From contig DATKSG010000068.1 of the NCBI GenBank assembly GCA_035531775.1, positions 1-64,000 of the forward strand: DNA of 64,000 nucleotides, written 5' to 3'. The notes beneath the pieces were generated by a model. That model was not told the origin of the DNA, did no database searches, and saw nothing but the letters and a program-made list of their open reading frames with translations. Positions 56,614 through 64,000 of this stretch are shown here, in pieces. The translations under genes were made by a program, and so were the position numbers. Position 1 is the stretch's first letter. Each line of letters begins with the position of its first letter. The stretch is from DATKSG01 sp035531775 (lineage in GTDB: Bacteria; Actinomycetota; Acidimicrobiia; Acidimicrobiales; UBA8190).

Positions 56614-57078
56614 TCAGGCCTTGGCCCGGGTGCGCTCGCCCAATTCGAAGGGCAGAGGCTGCTGGGCTTGGTGCGGGTGCTCGGAACCGGCGTAGACCTT
56701 GAGCTTGCCGAGTTGTGCCCGCCCGAGGCGAGTGCGGGGCAGCATGCCCCTGATGGCCCGGCGGACGACCTCTTCGGGCTTGGTGGCTAGCAGGTCGCCG
56801 TAGGAAGTGCTGCGCAGCCCACCCGGGTAGCCGCTGTGGCTGTAGGCGAACTTCTTGTCAGCCTTTCCGGCGGTGAGCACGACCTTGGACGCGTTGATGA
56901 CCACCACGTGGTCGCCGGTGTCGACGTGGGGGGCGAAGATCGCCTTGTGCTTGCCACGCAGCAGCGAGGCAACGGTCGTGGCCAGGCGGCCGAGCACCAT
57001 GCCGTCGGCGTCGACGACGAGCCACTGCTTGACGATGTCCTCGGCTTTTGGAGAGAAAGTGCGCACGGAAGTCCTCAT
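56614..57078 (-). CDS. rplM: 50S ribosomal protein L13
   Basis: 154 residues. The L13 motifs [35 protein letters not shown] and [17 protein letters not shown] are clear. ATG 57078 starts [14 protein letters not shown], the typical actinobacterial N-terminus. The C-terminal GERTRAKA is a short extra tail. A 218-bp gap with a 20-bp triple repeat lies upstream. Confidence 0.98.
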   Translation of the reverse strand: MRTSVRTFSPKAEDIVKQWLVVDADGMVLGRLATTVASLLRGKHKAIFAPHVDTGDHVVVINASKVVLTAGKADKKFAYSHSGYPGGLRSTSYGDLLATKPEEVVRRAIRGMLPRTRLGRAQLGKLKVYAGSEHPHQAQQPLPFELGERTRAKA

Positions 57079-57227
57079 TGGATTGGCTACTCGGGCGACA
57101 GCCAAGCTCAGGCCCGGCAACTCGAGACGGTGGCCTGTGGTCGAAGTGGCCCGGGAAGGGGCAACTCCGGCCCTTTGGCCGACCCACCACGATAGGGGCC
57201 GAGGCGGGCGCCGGGCAAGCCGCCGAG

Positions 57228-57287
57228 TCCGAGGCACGCTGCGAGGTTCCGAGGCACGCTGTGGGCTTCCGAGGCACGCTGTGGGCT
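57228..57287. repeat. 20-bp tandem repeat, three copies, upstream of rplM
   Basis: TCCGAGGCACGCTGTGGGCT occurs twice exactly and once with changes in the last positions (57228-57247). It lies between truA and rplM in the 218-bp gap, where a promoter for rplM-rpsI would be expected. Confidence 0.93.
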
Positions 57288-57296
57288 GTGGGCGGC

Positions 57297-58199
57297 TCAC
57301 GACCCCGATAGGTCGAGCCCGGGGTCGTAGTAGTCGACCGAAACAAGGCACAAACCGCCCGGAGGGGCCAGGGTCGTGCCTGACGCCCTTTCCTCGGCCC
57401 GGAGCATCTCGGTCACGTCGGAGGCGCGCCGGCGCCCCCGGCCCACTTCCACCAGTGTGCCCACGACCGACCTCACCATCTGGTGGCAGAACGACTGGGC
57501 CCAGATGTCGAAACGCAGCAATCGCTCGCCGTGACCAAGCCCGTCGGGTGTCGGGAGGCTCTCGGACCATCGGGCATCGAACACGCGTCGCATGATGGGG
57601 CTCTCCGCTGTGGTGCCAGGCGCACGGCGGCAGAAAGCGCGGTAGTCGTGCTCGCCAATCAGAGCATCGGCCCCGGCCGCCATGGCCCGAAGATCGAGAG
57701 GGCCCGGCACGTGCCAGCTGGCCGGGGCGAGCAAGGGGTCGGTTGTGGAGGCCTCGAGGACCAGATACCGGTACCGGCGACCCCGGGCTGAACGGCGGGC
57801 GTCAAAGGCGGGGGGCGCCACTTCGGCCTGCCGGACGACGATGGCCGGGGCCAACATGGTGTTGACACTCTTGACCAACCGAGCGAGATCGGCCCCGGGG
57901 CGGGCGTCGAAATGCACGACCTGGCCGAGGGCGTGGACCCCGGCGTCGGTACGCCCGGCGCAGGTCAGCTCGACGTCGTGACGGACCACCTTGGCGATGG
58001 CCGCAGCGAGATCACCAGCCACAGTGCGCTGACCCTGCTGAGCGGCGAAACCACGGAAGCCGCTGCCATCGTAGGCAACCACGAGCCGGAGACGTTCGGA
58101 GGTCCCGGTCTCGTTCGGTGTGCCAGCGGTCGGAGCCGGGCTCACGACCTCGCTGCCGGCGGGGGCGCCGGCATCAGGTTCGAGGTCGAACAGCCTCAA
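57297..58199 (-). CDS. truA: tRNA pseudouridine(38-40) synthase TruA
   Basis: 300 residues. The catalytic aspartate is in the TruA motif [35 protein letters not shown], the GRRYRYLV strand, and [20 protein letters not shown] are conserved. It modifies the anticodon arm of many tRNAs. The N-terminal 35 residues ([16 protein letters not shown]...) extend past the normal start. Its start overlaps rplQ's stop by 4 nt. Confidence 0.96.
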   Translation of the reverse strand: MRLFDLEPDAGAPAGSEVVSPAPTAGTPNETGTSERLRLVVAYDGSGFRGFAAQQGQRTVAGDLAAAIAKVVRHDVELTCAGRTDAGVHALGQVVHFDARPGADLARLVKSVNTMLAPAIVVRQAEVAPPAFDARRSARGRRYRYLVLEASTTDPLLAPASWHVPGPLDLRAMAAGADALIGEHDYRAFCRRAPGTTAESPIMRRVFDARWSESLPTPDGLGHGERLLRFDIWAQSFCHQMVRSVVGTLVEVGRGRRRASDVTEMLRAEERASGTTLAPPGGLCLVSVDYYDPGLDLSGS

Positions 58200-58549
58200 A
58201 CCAGTTCGATGCGCGCCATAGGAGCGCTGTCACCAAGGCGAGGGCCGAGCTTGAGGATCCGCGTGTAGCCGCCAGGGCGGTCTGAGTACCGAGGACCGAT
58301 CTCGGCGAACAGCTTGTGGGCCATGTCCTTGTCACGGATCAGGGCCACAACCTGGCGGTGACGGTGCACACCGCCCTTGTGGGCAGCAGTGATGCACTTC
58401 TCCATGACCGGCCTGACGGCCTTGGCCTTGGCTTCGGTGGTAACCAGCGACTCCGCCGCGATCAGCGAGGCGACGAGGTTGCCGAGCATCGCCTTCTGGT
58501 GAGCGGCGCCGCCGCCCATGCGGCGTCCCCTTCGGGGCGTGCCGAGCAT
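58196..58549 (-). CDS. rplQ: 50S ribosomal protein L17
   Basis: 117 residues. Typical L17 segments HQKAMLGNLVASLIAAESLVTT (shortened here) and [25 protein letters not shown] are present. ATG 58549 starts MLGTPRRGRRMGGG. It follows rpoA by 90 bp and overlaps truA. Confidence 0.97.
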   Translation of the reverse strand: MLGTPRRGRRMGGGAAHQKAMLGNLVASLIAAESLVTTEAKAKAVRPVMEKCITAAHKGGVHRHRQVVALIRDKDMAHKLFAEIGPRYSDRPGGYTRILKLGPRLGDSAPMARIELV

Positions 58550-58639
58550 GTCTCCTCCTCCTCAGTCCCTGTTCAGTGTGGGGGTCAGTGCGTTGATGCA
58601 GTGTGGTCGTGCAGTCCGTTGGGACAGTGCGTGTGGGTA

Positions 58640-59578
58640 TCAGTCCTTGATGCGCAGCGAAAGGCCGCGCTCGTCAAGGCGCTGGATGACCTCATCGAGA
58701 GACTTCTGACCGAAGTTGGTGATAGCCAGAAGGTCCTCGGAGGTGCGGTCGACAAGCTCCCCGATGGTGTTGACCTGGGCTCGCTTGAGGCAGTTGCGAG
58801 GGCGCTCGGAAAGGTCGAGGTCCTCGATGGGGAGGTCGAGATCGGGAGACCCACTGGTCGAGGTTCCGACCTCACCGAGCTCCAAACCCTGAGGCTCCTC
58901 CTCGAGATCGGCCACCAATCCCACGAGCGAGCGCAGGGTGTCGCCGGCCGAGGCCAAGGCTTCCCGGGGAGTAAGCGATCCGTCGGTCTCGATGTCGAGG
59001 ACGAGGCGATCGAAGTCGGTGGACTGCTCTACGCGAACCGATTCGATGGTGAAGGTCACTCTGCGCACCGGCGAGAAGATCGAGTCGACCGGGATGACCC
59101 CGATGGTATTCGAGCGCTTGTTACGATCGGCTGACGCGTACCCACGGCCTCGCTCCACGGTGACGTCCATGGCCAGGCGGCCCTTGGCGTTGAGGCTGGC
59201 GATGTGCAAGTCGGGATTGAGCAACTCGACATCGGCGGTGAGCTGGAGATCGGCGGCAGTGACGTCGGCCGGGCCTCGCATGTCGCAGCGGAGGGTCACG
59301 GCATCATCGCTATGAACCCGCAGGACGATGTCCTTTAGGTTCAAAATGATGTCGGTGACGTCCTCCTTGACCCCCGGAAGGGTGGTGAACTCGTGGAGCG
59401 CGTCATCGAAGCGGACTTGAGTGACGGCCCCGCCGGGGATCGAAGACAGAAGGGTCCGGCGAAGTGAATTCCCGAGCGTGTGGCCGAAGCCAGGCTCGAG
59501 CGGGCCGATGGCGAACCGTTGCTGGTTCGCCTCTTCCTCGCCGAGGGCTTCGACGGTGGGTCGCTGGATGATCAGCAT
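58640..59578 (-). CDS. rpoA: RNA polymerase alpha subunit
   Basis: 312 residues. The dimerisation N-terminal domain (about 10-230) has PLEPGFGHTLGNSLRRTLLSS (conserved SLRR) and GRGYASADRNKR; the C-terminal domain (about 245-312) has ERPRNCLKRAQVNTIGELV and LLAITNFGQKSLDEVIQRL, the helix-hairpin-helix that binds UP elements and activators. Adjacent to rpsD and rplQ, the standard alpha-operon order. Confidence 0.98.
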   Translation of the reverse strand: MLIIQRPTVEALGEEEANQQRFAIGPLEPGFGHTLGNSLRRTLLSSIPGGAVTQVRFDDALHEFTTLPGVKEDVTDIILNLKDIVLRVHSDDAVTLRCDMRGPADVTAADLQLTADVELLNPDLHIASLNAKGRLAMDVTVERGRGYASADRNKRSNTIGVIPVDSIFSPVRRVTFTIESVRVEQSTDFDRLVLDIETDGSLTPREALASAGDTLRSLVGLVADLEEEPQGLELGEVGTSTSGSPDLDLPIEDLDLSERPRNCLKRAQVNTIGELVDRTSEDLLAITNFGQKSLDEVIQRLDERGLSLRIKD

Positions 59579-59696
59579 TGCTATGGCTCCTGCGGTGGTC
59601 GGTGGGCTCGGTCGGTGCGGTGGTCGGTTGGTTCAGTGTCGGTATCGGGCGGGCGCCGCGTGAGGGCAGTGCGCCGGGGTCGGCCCAAGCCGGGGG

Positions 59697-60344
59697 CTAC
59701 TTGGAGTAGAGCTCGACGATCAGCGACTCGCGCACTGGCTCATCGATGTGCTCGCGCTCGGGAAGCGAGGTCACCTTCACCTGCGCCCGAGCTTCTCCCG
59801 CCTCGAGCCACAGGGGCAATGGGCGGTCGATGGTATCGAGGTTGCGCCGCACCATGTACAGCTCACGCGATGAGGGCTTCAAGGTGACGACATCACCCTG
59901 GCGGACCCTGTAGCTCGGGATCGTCACGCGCTTGCCGTTGACCTGGATATGGCCGTGGCGCACGAGCTGGCGGGCCTGCGACCGACTGGCACCCCAGGCC
60001 GCCCGGAAGGAGACGTTGTCGAGCCGAAGCTCAAGGAGCCTCAGCAGGTTCTCACCTGTGATCCCGGGTTGACGGGTGGCTTCGGCGTAGACGTTGCGGA
60101 ACTGCTTCTCGAGGACGCCGTAGATGCGGCGCGCCTTCTGCTTCTCCCGCAGCTGCGAGAGGTACTCAGATCCCTGGCGCATGCGGTCGCGACCGTGCTC
60201 GCCGGGAGGGTAGGCCCGGCTGTGGCGATCGGTGACGGCCTCGCTGACAGGACACTTGAGCGAATAGCAACGCTCGCCTTTGAGAAACAACTTGGTGCGC
60301 TCGCGCCGGCAAAGCCGGCAGACGGGCCCGGTGTAACGCGCCAT
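59697..60344 (-). CDS. rpsD: 30S ribosomal protein S4 (zinc-ligand form)
   Basis: 215 residues. Cys9, Cys12, Cys26 and Cys31 form the zinc knuckle of the C-plus S4 type. The S4 RNA-binding domain spans about 105-165 ([29 protein letters not shown], quoted in part). It nucleates 30S assembly and represses the alpha operon by binding its mRNA in many bacteria. ATG 60344 starts MARYTGPVC; 30 bp after rpsK. Confidence 0.98.
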   Translation of the reverse strand: MARYTGPVCRLCRRERTKLFLKGERCYSLKCPVSEAVTDRHSRAYPPGEHGRDRMRQGSEYLSQLREKQKARRIYGVLEKQFRNVYAEATRQPGITGENLLRLLELRLDNVSFRAAWGASRSQARQLVRHGHIQVNGKRVTIPSYRVRQGDVVTLKPSSRELYMVRRNLDTIDRPLPLWLEAGEARAQVKVTSLPEREHIDEPVRESLIVELYSK

Positions 60345-60374
60345 GTGGTGGCTCTTCCTTTCCTTCCCCGCCCG

Positions 60375-60779
60375 TCAGACCCGACGCCGCTTCTTGGGGC
60401 GGCAGCCGTTATGCGGGATGGGGGTTACGTCTTTGATGCCTGCCACCTCGATACCGGCGGCGGCCAGCGAGCGGATGGCCGTCTCCCGACCGGAGCCGGG
60501 GCCCCGGACGAGGACGTCCACCTTGCGTACCCCGTGCTCCATGGCCCGGCGAGCGGCCTGTTCGGCAGCCAGCTGAGCGGCGAAGGGAGTCGACTTGCGC
60601 GAGCCTTTGAAACCGACGTTGCCGGCCGACGCCCACGAGAGCACATTGCCCTCGTGGTCGCAGATGGAGACGATGGTGTTGTTGAACGAGCTCTTGATGT
60701 GCGCCACGCCGTAGGCGATGTTCTCGCGTTCCTTCTTACGCGGTCGGCGGACAGCAGCTGCCTTCTTCGGGGTGGCCAT
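60375..60779 (-). CDS. rpsK: 30S ribosomal protein S11
   Basis: 134 residues. Family motifs [36 protein letters not shown], and [17 protein letters not shown], with the Arg-rich end, are present. The start overlaps rpsM by TAATG. Confidence 0.98.
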   Translation of the reverse strand: MATPKKAAAVRRPRKKERENIAYGVAHIKSSFNNTIVSICDHEGNVLSWASAGNVGFKGSRKSTPFAAQLAAEQAARRAMEHGVRKVDVLVRGPGSGRETAIRSLAAAGIEVAGIKDVTPIPHNGCRPKKRRRV

Positions 60780-61156
60780 TACTTGCGGACCTTCTTCTTC
60801 CCGGCGACCGTCTTCTTCGGTCCCTTACGAGTGCGGGCATTGGTGTGGGTGCGCTGGCCATGGACCGGGAGGCCCTTGCGGTGCCGGATCCCCGCGTAGC
60901 AGCCGATCTCCATCTTGCGCTTGATGTCCTGGGCCACGTCCCGGCGCAGGTCGCCTTCAACCTTCAGGTTTGTGTCGATCCAGGTCCTTAGACGGGTGAC
61001 TTCCTCGTCGGTCAGGTCCCGGACCCGGGTGTCGGGGTTGGTGCCGGTCTCCTCGATGGCGCGCTTGGCCAATGTCGGTCCGACTCCGTAGATGTAAGTG
61101 AGGGAGACCTCCAACCGCTTTTCGCGGGGGATGTCCACTCCGGCAATTCGTGCCAC
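60779..61156 (-). CDS. rpsM: 30S ribosomal protein S13
   Basis: 125 residues. [20 protein letters not shown] at the N-terminus, [20 protein letters not shown], and the basic tail [12 protein letters not shown] are as expected. It contacts initiator-site tRNA at the ribosome head. Start ATG 61156; 78 bp follow rpmJ upstream. Confidence 0.98.
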   Translation of the reverse strand: MARIAGVDIPREKRLEVSLTYIYGVGPTLAKRAIEETGTNPDTRVRDLTDEEVTRLRTWIDTNLKVEGDLRRDVAQDIKRKMEIGCYAGIRHRKGLPVHGQRTHTNARTRKGPKKTVAGKKKVRK

Positions 61157-61234
61157 GCCTGGTCCCTTCGTCCTTCTCGTGCTTCGCCTAGATCGAATCG
61201 GTGTACCTGCCGGCTAGCCGGCCTTCCTGGGCTC

Positions 61235-61348
61235 TCAGCCCTGGCGCTGCTTGTGGCGAGGGTTCTCGCAGATGACCATGACCACCCCGTGGCGGCGGAT
61301 CACCTTGCACTTCTCGCAGATCGCCTTGACGCTCGGTCGTACCTTCAT
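61235..61348 (-). CDS. rpmJ: 50S ribosomal protein L36
   Basis: 37 residues, too short for the usual long-ORF searches but unmistakable: [20 protein letters not shown] with Cys11, Cys14, Cys27 and His32 as zinc ligands, ending RHKQRQG. It is the zinc-binding form of L36. It stands between infA and rpsM in the usual order; 105 bp separate it from infA. Confidence 0.97.
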   Translation of the reverse strand: MKVRPSVKAICEKCKVIRRHGVVMVICENPRHKQRQG

Positions 61349-61453
61349 GGCCCTCGTCCCTACCTCTTCCCCTGCATGGTCTCTTCTGTGTCCGGCTCGG
61401 GGCCGGGGCACTGCTCCCTGCTTGTAGCGACTGCCCTACTTGTAGCGACTGTC

Positions 61454-61678
61454 CTACTTGTAGCGGTAAGTGATCCGCCCCCGACTCAGGTCGTAGGGAG
61501 TGATCTCGACCTGCACGCGATCGCCCGGCAGGATGCGGATCCGGTGCATGCGCATCTTCCCCGAGCTGTGGGCGAGCACCTTGTGCCCGTTCTCCAACTC
61601 GACTCGGAACATTGCGTTGGGGAGCGGCTCGACGACCGTCCCCTCGAGCACGATCGCATCCTCTTTGGGCTTGGGCAG
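61454..61678 (-). CDS. infA: Translation initiation factor IF-1, apparently with CTG start
   Basis: 74 residues when started at CTG 61678: [20 protein letters not shown], then [20 protein letters not shown] and [20 protein letters not shown], the complete IF-1 OB fold. The perfect AGGAGG in AGGAGGAGTCACCTG ends six bases before this CTG, and the family start ([13 protein letters not shown]) agrees. No in-frame ATG, GTG or TTG lies close by; the next upstream ATG would add 16 residues ([15 protein letters not shown]) with the Shine-Dalgarno inside the coding region. IF-1 binds the ribosomal A site at initiation. Order map, infA, rpmJ. Confidence 0.93.
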   Translation of the reverse strand: MPKPKEDAIVLEGTVVEPLPNAMFRVELENGHKVLAHSSGKMRMHRIRILPGDRVQVEITPYDLSRGRITYRYK

Positions 61679-62235
61679 GTGACTCCTCCTCGATTCTGTT
61701 GATGTCGCCTCCGATGCAGTGACCATGTGGCCCAATCCCTGCAACCGGACCGTCACGACGGGCACTGCAAAGACCACCCGAGGTGCCGGCAACTCGCCCG
61801 TCTCCCCGAACGGGGCCGGGACGCCCGAAGGCCGGCCCGGACCGACGAGCCGACCGACCAGCATAGCCGCTTCCCCTTCTCCTGGCCAAGGAGCTGACCA
61901 GGACCGCTGCCACCCTCCGTCAGGGCTTCGAGGGCCGCATCGGACCCAGTGTGGACGGAGCGTCGGAAGCGGGCCTCGGCATCCCCACCACTTCCTCCGG
62001 CAGCCCGCGCCGGGGAGCCACTGGCGCTGCGGCCGGGCCGGGCCGGGCCGGCCTGGGCCGGGCAGGCGGGGGGCCAGGACTGGACCAGGGCCGGGCCGGG
62101 TCGGCCTGGGCCGGGAGTGCGAAACCAGGTGGGCCGGCCGGGCCTGTCGGTGGCCGAGGCTGGGGTCTTGCCGGGCCGGGTGGCCGGGGCCAGGCGGTCC
62201 GGGTGGCCCCACGCCCGGGAAGGGTTGGACCTGCA
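61679..62235. other. 557-bp GC-rich gap between map and infA
   Basis: No convincing gene in either strand: the open frames lack codon bias and families, and the middle (about 62035-62135) is a low-complexity tract of GGGCCGGGCC-type words. It may hold the infA leader; the last 30 nt before infA carry a strong Shine-Dalgarno. No obvious terminator or riboswitch was recognised. Confidence 0.6.
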
Positions 62236-62976
62236 TCACGGCAAGGTCAAGACCTCCGGGCCGTCGTCGGTCACGGCGATGGTGTGCTCGAAGTGGGCCG
62301 AGAGGCGACCGTCGGCTGTGACCACGCTCCACCCGTCGTCGAGCAACCGGGTGGCTGCCGTGCCGGCATTGATCATGGGCTCGATGGCAAAGACCATGCC
62401 CGCCTTGAGCATGGGGCCCCCCGATCCGGGCCAATAGTTAGGCACCTGGGGCTCCTCGTGCATGGCGGTCCCGATGGCATGGCCCACGTACTCCCGGACC
62501 ACCGAGAACCCGGCCCCCTCAGCCACCTGCTGCACGGCACGGCCCACCTCGTGCAGGCGGCGGCCGTGGCGAAGCTGGTCGATACCGGCCCACAGGCTCC
62601 GCTCGGTGACCTCGATGAGGCGCGTCGCCTCGCTCGTGACCTCCCCGACGGCCATGGTGAAGGCGGCATCACCGTGGTAGCCCTCGATGATGGCGCCACA
62701 GTCGATCGAGATGATGTCGCCTTCGCCCAGCACGTAGTCGCCTGGGATCCCGTGGACGATCATGTCGTTGGGGGAAGTGCAGATCACGGCCGGGAATCCC
62801 CGGTAGTTGAGGAAGTTGGACCGGGCCCCCCTACGCTCGAGCACCTCTCGAGCCACCTTGTCGAGCTCCGCCGTGGTCACCCCGGGGTGCGCCGCGGCCC
62901 GGGTGGCCTCGTGCATCTCGGCCACAACCCGCCCGGCCCGGCGCATCTTGGCGATCTCCTCAGAAGTGCGCTTCAT
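62236..62976 (-). CDS. map: Methionine aminopeptidase, type I
   Basis: 246 residues. Metal ligands in the pita-bread fold are visible: Asp in [19 protein letters not shown] (two Asp), His in [17 protein letters not shown], Glu in FAIEPMI and Glu in HFEHTIAV. It removes the initiator Met from nascent proteins. ATG 62976 overlaps adk's stop (ATGA). Confidence 0.97.
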   Translation of the reverse strand: MKRTSEEIAKMRRAGRVVAEMHEATRAAAHPGVTTAELDKVAREVLERRGARSNFLNYRGFPAVICTSPNDMIVHGIPGDYVLGEGDIISIDCGAIIEGYHGDAAFTMAVGEVTSEATRLIEVTERSLWAGIDQLRHGRRLHEVGRAVQQVAEGAGFSVVREYVGHAIGTAMHEEPQVPNYWPGSGGPMLKAGMVFAIEPMINAGTAATRLLDDGWSVVTADGRLSAHFEHTIAVTDDGPEVLTLP

Positions 62977-63650
62977 CGCCGCCCCCCCCGGTGGCTGCGC
63001 CTGTCCTCGATGGCCCTGATGATGCGGCGGAGGACCGCGTCGGGCGAGCCCGAGCCATTCACCTTGGCCAGCTGGCCTCTGTTCTCATACCACTTGATCA
63101 GTGGCGAGGTCTGGCGCTCGTAGAGCTCCAAACGGCGCCGGATCGCATCCTCCGTGTCGTCCTTGCGCTGGACCACTTCCCCGCCGCAGACATCGCATGT
63201 CCAACTGATGAGCGGGGGCGTCGACACCGAGTAGTTGGCGCCGCAGTCGATACACACCCGCCGGCTGGCCAGGCGACGCATGACCTGACCCGTCGCCACC
63301 TCTATGTCGATCGTGATGTCGATGTCACCGGGCTGCATCAACGTGGCCAGGATCTCGGCCTGATGGATCGTGCGCGGGCAACCGTCGAGGATGAAGCCCC
63401 TGGCCCGGGCGTCGGGCTCGGACAGCCGGTCGGCCACCATCTCCATGATGATGTCGTCTCCCAGCAACTCCCCGCTGTCCATGATCTCTTTGACCTTCAT
63501 ACCGAGCTCCGAACCGGTCTTCACCGCAGCACGAAGCATGTCTCCCGTGGAGACATGTGGGACCACGTAATGGTGCGACAAGCGCACACACTGCGTCCCT
63601 TTGCCGGCGCCCTGTTTGCCGAGCACCACGAGCCTGACCCCGGGGACCAC
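62973..63650 (-). CDS. adk: Adenylate kinase (zinc-lid form)
   Basis: 225 residues. P-loop LVVLGKQGAGKGTQC, the AMP site TGDMLRAAVKTGSELG, and FILDGCPRTIHQAEIL are conserved. The lid has four cysteines (CIDCGANYSV ... CDVCGGEVV), a structural zinc site. The GTG at 63650 lies 6 nt after the secY stop. It balances adenine nucleotides and is part of the secY-adk-map set. Confidence 0.97.
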   Translation of the reverse strand: MVPGVRLVVLGKQGAGKGTQCVRLSHHYVVPHVSTGDMLRAAVKTGSELGMKVKEIMDSGELLGDDIIMEMVADRLSEPDARARGFILDGCPRTIHQAEILATLMQPGDIDITIDIEVATGQVMRRLASRRVCIDCGANYSVSTPPLISWTCDVCGGEVVQRKDDTEDAIRRRLELYERQTSPLIKWYENRGQLAKVNGSGSPDAVLRRIIRAIEDRRSHRGGRR

Positions 63651-63656
63651 GAGACG

Positions 63657-64000
63657 CTACTTGAGGAAACCCTCGTAGTTCCGCATCATCAGCTGGCTGT
63701 CGATCTGCTTCATGGTCTCCAGTGAAACGCCCACCGCGATGAGCAGCGTGGTCCCGTAGAACGGGTAGGCGCGCAGGTTCCACAAGGCCATGAGCAGCGA
63801 TGGCAGCACGGCCACCACGGCGAGATACAGACCGCCGGGAACGGTGATGCGGTTAAGGATGCGGGCGAGATAGCGCTCGGTAGGTGGCCCCGGCCGGATG
63901 CCGGGAATGTAACCACCCTGCTTGCGGATGATGTCCGCCTGCTGATGAGGGTCGAAGGCCACGTAGACGTAGAAGAACGTAAAGGCGAAGATCAAGATGC
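63657..64000 (-). CDS. secY: Protein translocase subunit SecY, C-terminal part (5' end outside window)
   Basis: The last 112-114 residues of SecY; the reading frame runs off the window edge. FTFFYVYVAFDPHQQADIIR, KQGGYIPGIRPGPPTERYL (the conserved GIRPG loop), then TM9-10 (GGLYLAVVAVLPSLLMAL, TTLLIAVGVSLETMKQIDSQ) and the C-terminal MMRNYEGFLK. SecY forms the Sec protein-conducting channel. Partial, not broken. Confidence 0.97.
   Translation of the reverse strand, partial: ILIFAFTFFYVYVAFDPHQQADIIRKQGGYIPGIRPGPPTERYLARILNRITVPGGLYLAVVAVLPSLLMALWNLRAYPFYGTTLLIAVGVSLETMKQIDSQLMMRNYEGFLK

Overview
The window is a gene-dense, very GC-rich stretch of chromosome from an actinobacterium. Supporting signs are two WhiB proteins, a DivIVA-type protein, the UPF0182 / PDZ-Lon pair, a GuaB3-type IMP dehydrogenase relative, frequent GTG/TTG starts and ATGA or GTGA gene overlaps. 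The gene set fits a deep-branching class such as Acidimicrobiia, but that placement is inference and no rRNA is present to test it. No insertion sequence, prophage, CRISPR array or plasmid function was seen; this is core genome.

Layout. 45-8066: initiator tRNA, a large UPF0182 membrane protein, a DivIVA coiled-coil protein with a phage-head-like C-terminus, a PDZ-Lon membrane protease, a HEAT-repeat protein and an MreB. 8182-12562: an HtrA-like protein that looks catalytically dead, a DUF2342 zincin relative, a small unknown protein, two WhiB regulators and a glutamate formimidoyltransferase. 12757-16240: an AAA+ MoxR/chelatase-like ATPase with its VWA partner. 16499-22627: a three-gene succinate dehydrogenase (sdhCAB) followed by malate and isocitrate dehydrogenases; with sucCD (28235-30267) much of the TCA cycle is here. 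22637-28181: one-carbon genes metF, folD, purH and purN, with a universal-stress/flavin-binding fusion and a DUF4389 protein in between. 31044-34128: an overlapping operon for decaprenyl-phosphoryl-arabinose (UbiA-type phosphoribosyltransferase, DprE1, DprE2).

From 34199 to the end nearly everything is on the minus strand, so transcription runs from high to low coordinates: secY-adk-map-infA-rpmJ-rpsM-rpsK-rpsD-rpoA-rplQ-truA-rplM-rpsI (the end of the ribosomal-protein/alpha cluster), then glmM-glmS-acpS-nnr-alr (cell-wall precursors and metabolite repair), an alpha/beta hydrolase, udg-tsaE-tsaB-rimI-tsaD (t6A tRNA modification), groS-groL under a perfect CIRCE operator, then a Nudix hydrolase, guaB3, guaA, uvrD/pcrA, a phosphodiester glycosidase and a methyltransferase.

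The most unusual features are: (1) a DivIVA protein fused to a Mu gpF-like domain; (2) DprE1 with alanine where mycobacterial enzymes carry the benzothiazinone-reactive cysteine; (3) infA that appears to start at CTG behind a perfect Shine-Dalgarno; (4) a genome-wide habit of short tandem duplications at gene ends, some copying the stop codon (alr, methyltransferase, Nudix) and some adding in-frame low-complexity tails or linkers to housekeeping enzymes (TsaE, UvrD, AcpS, Nnr, HEAT protein). I did not find a clearly new multi-gene system.
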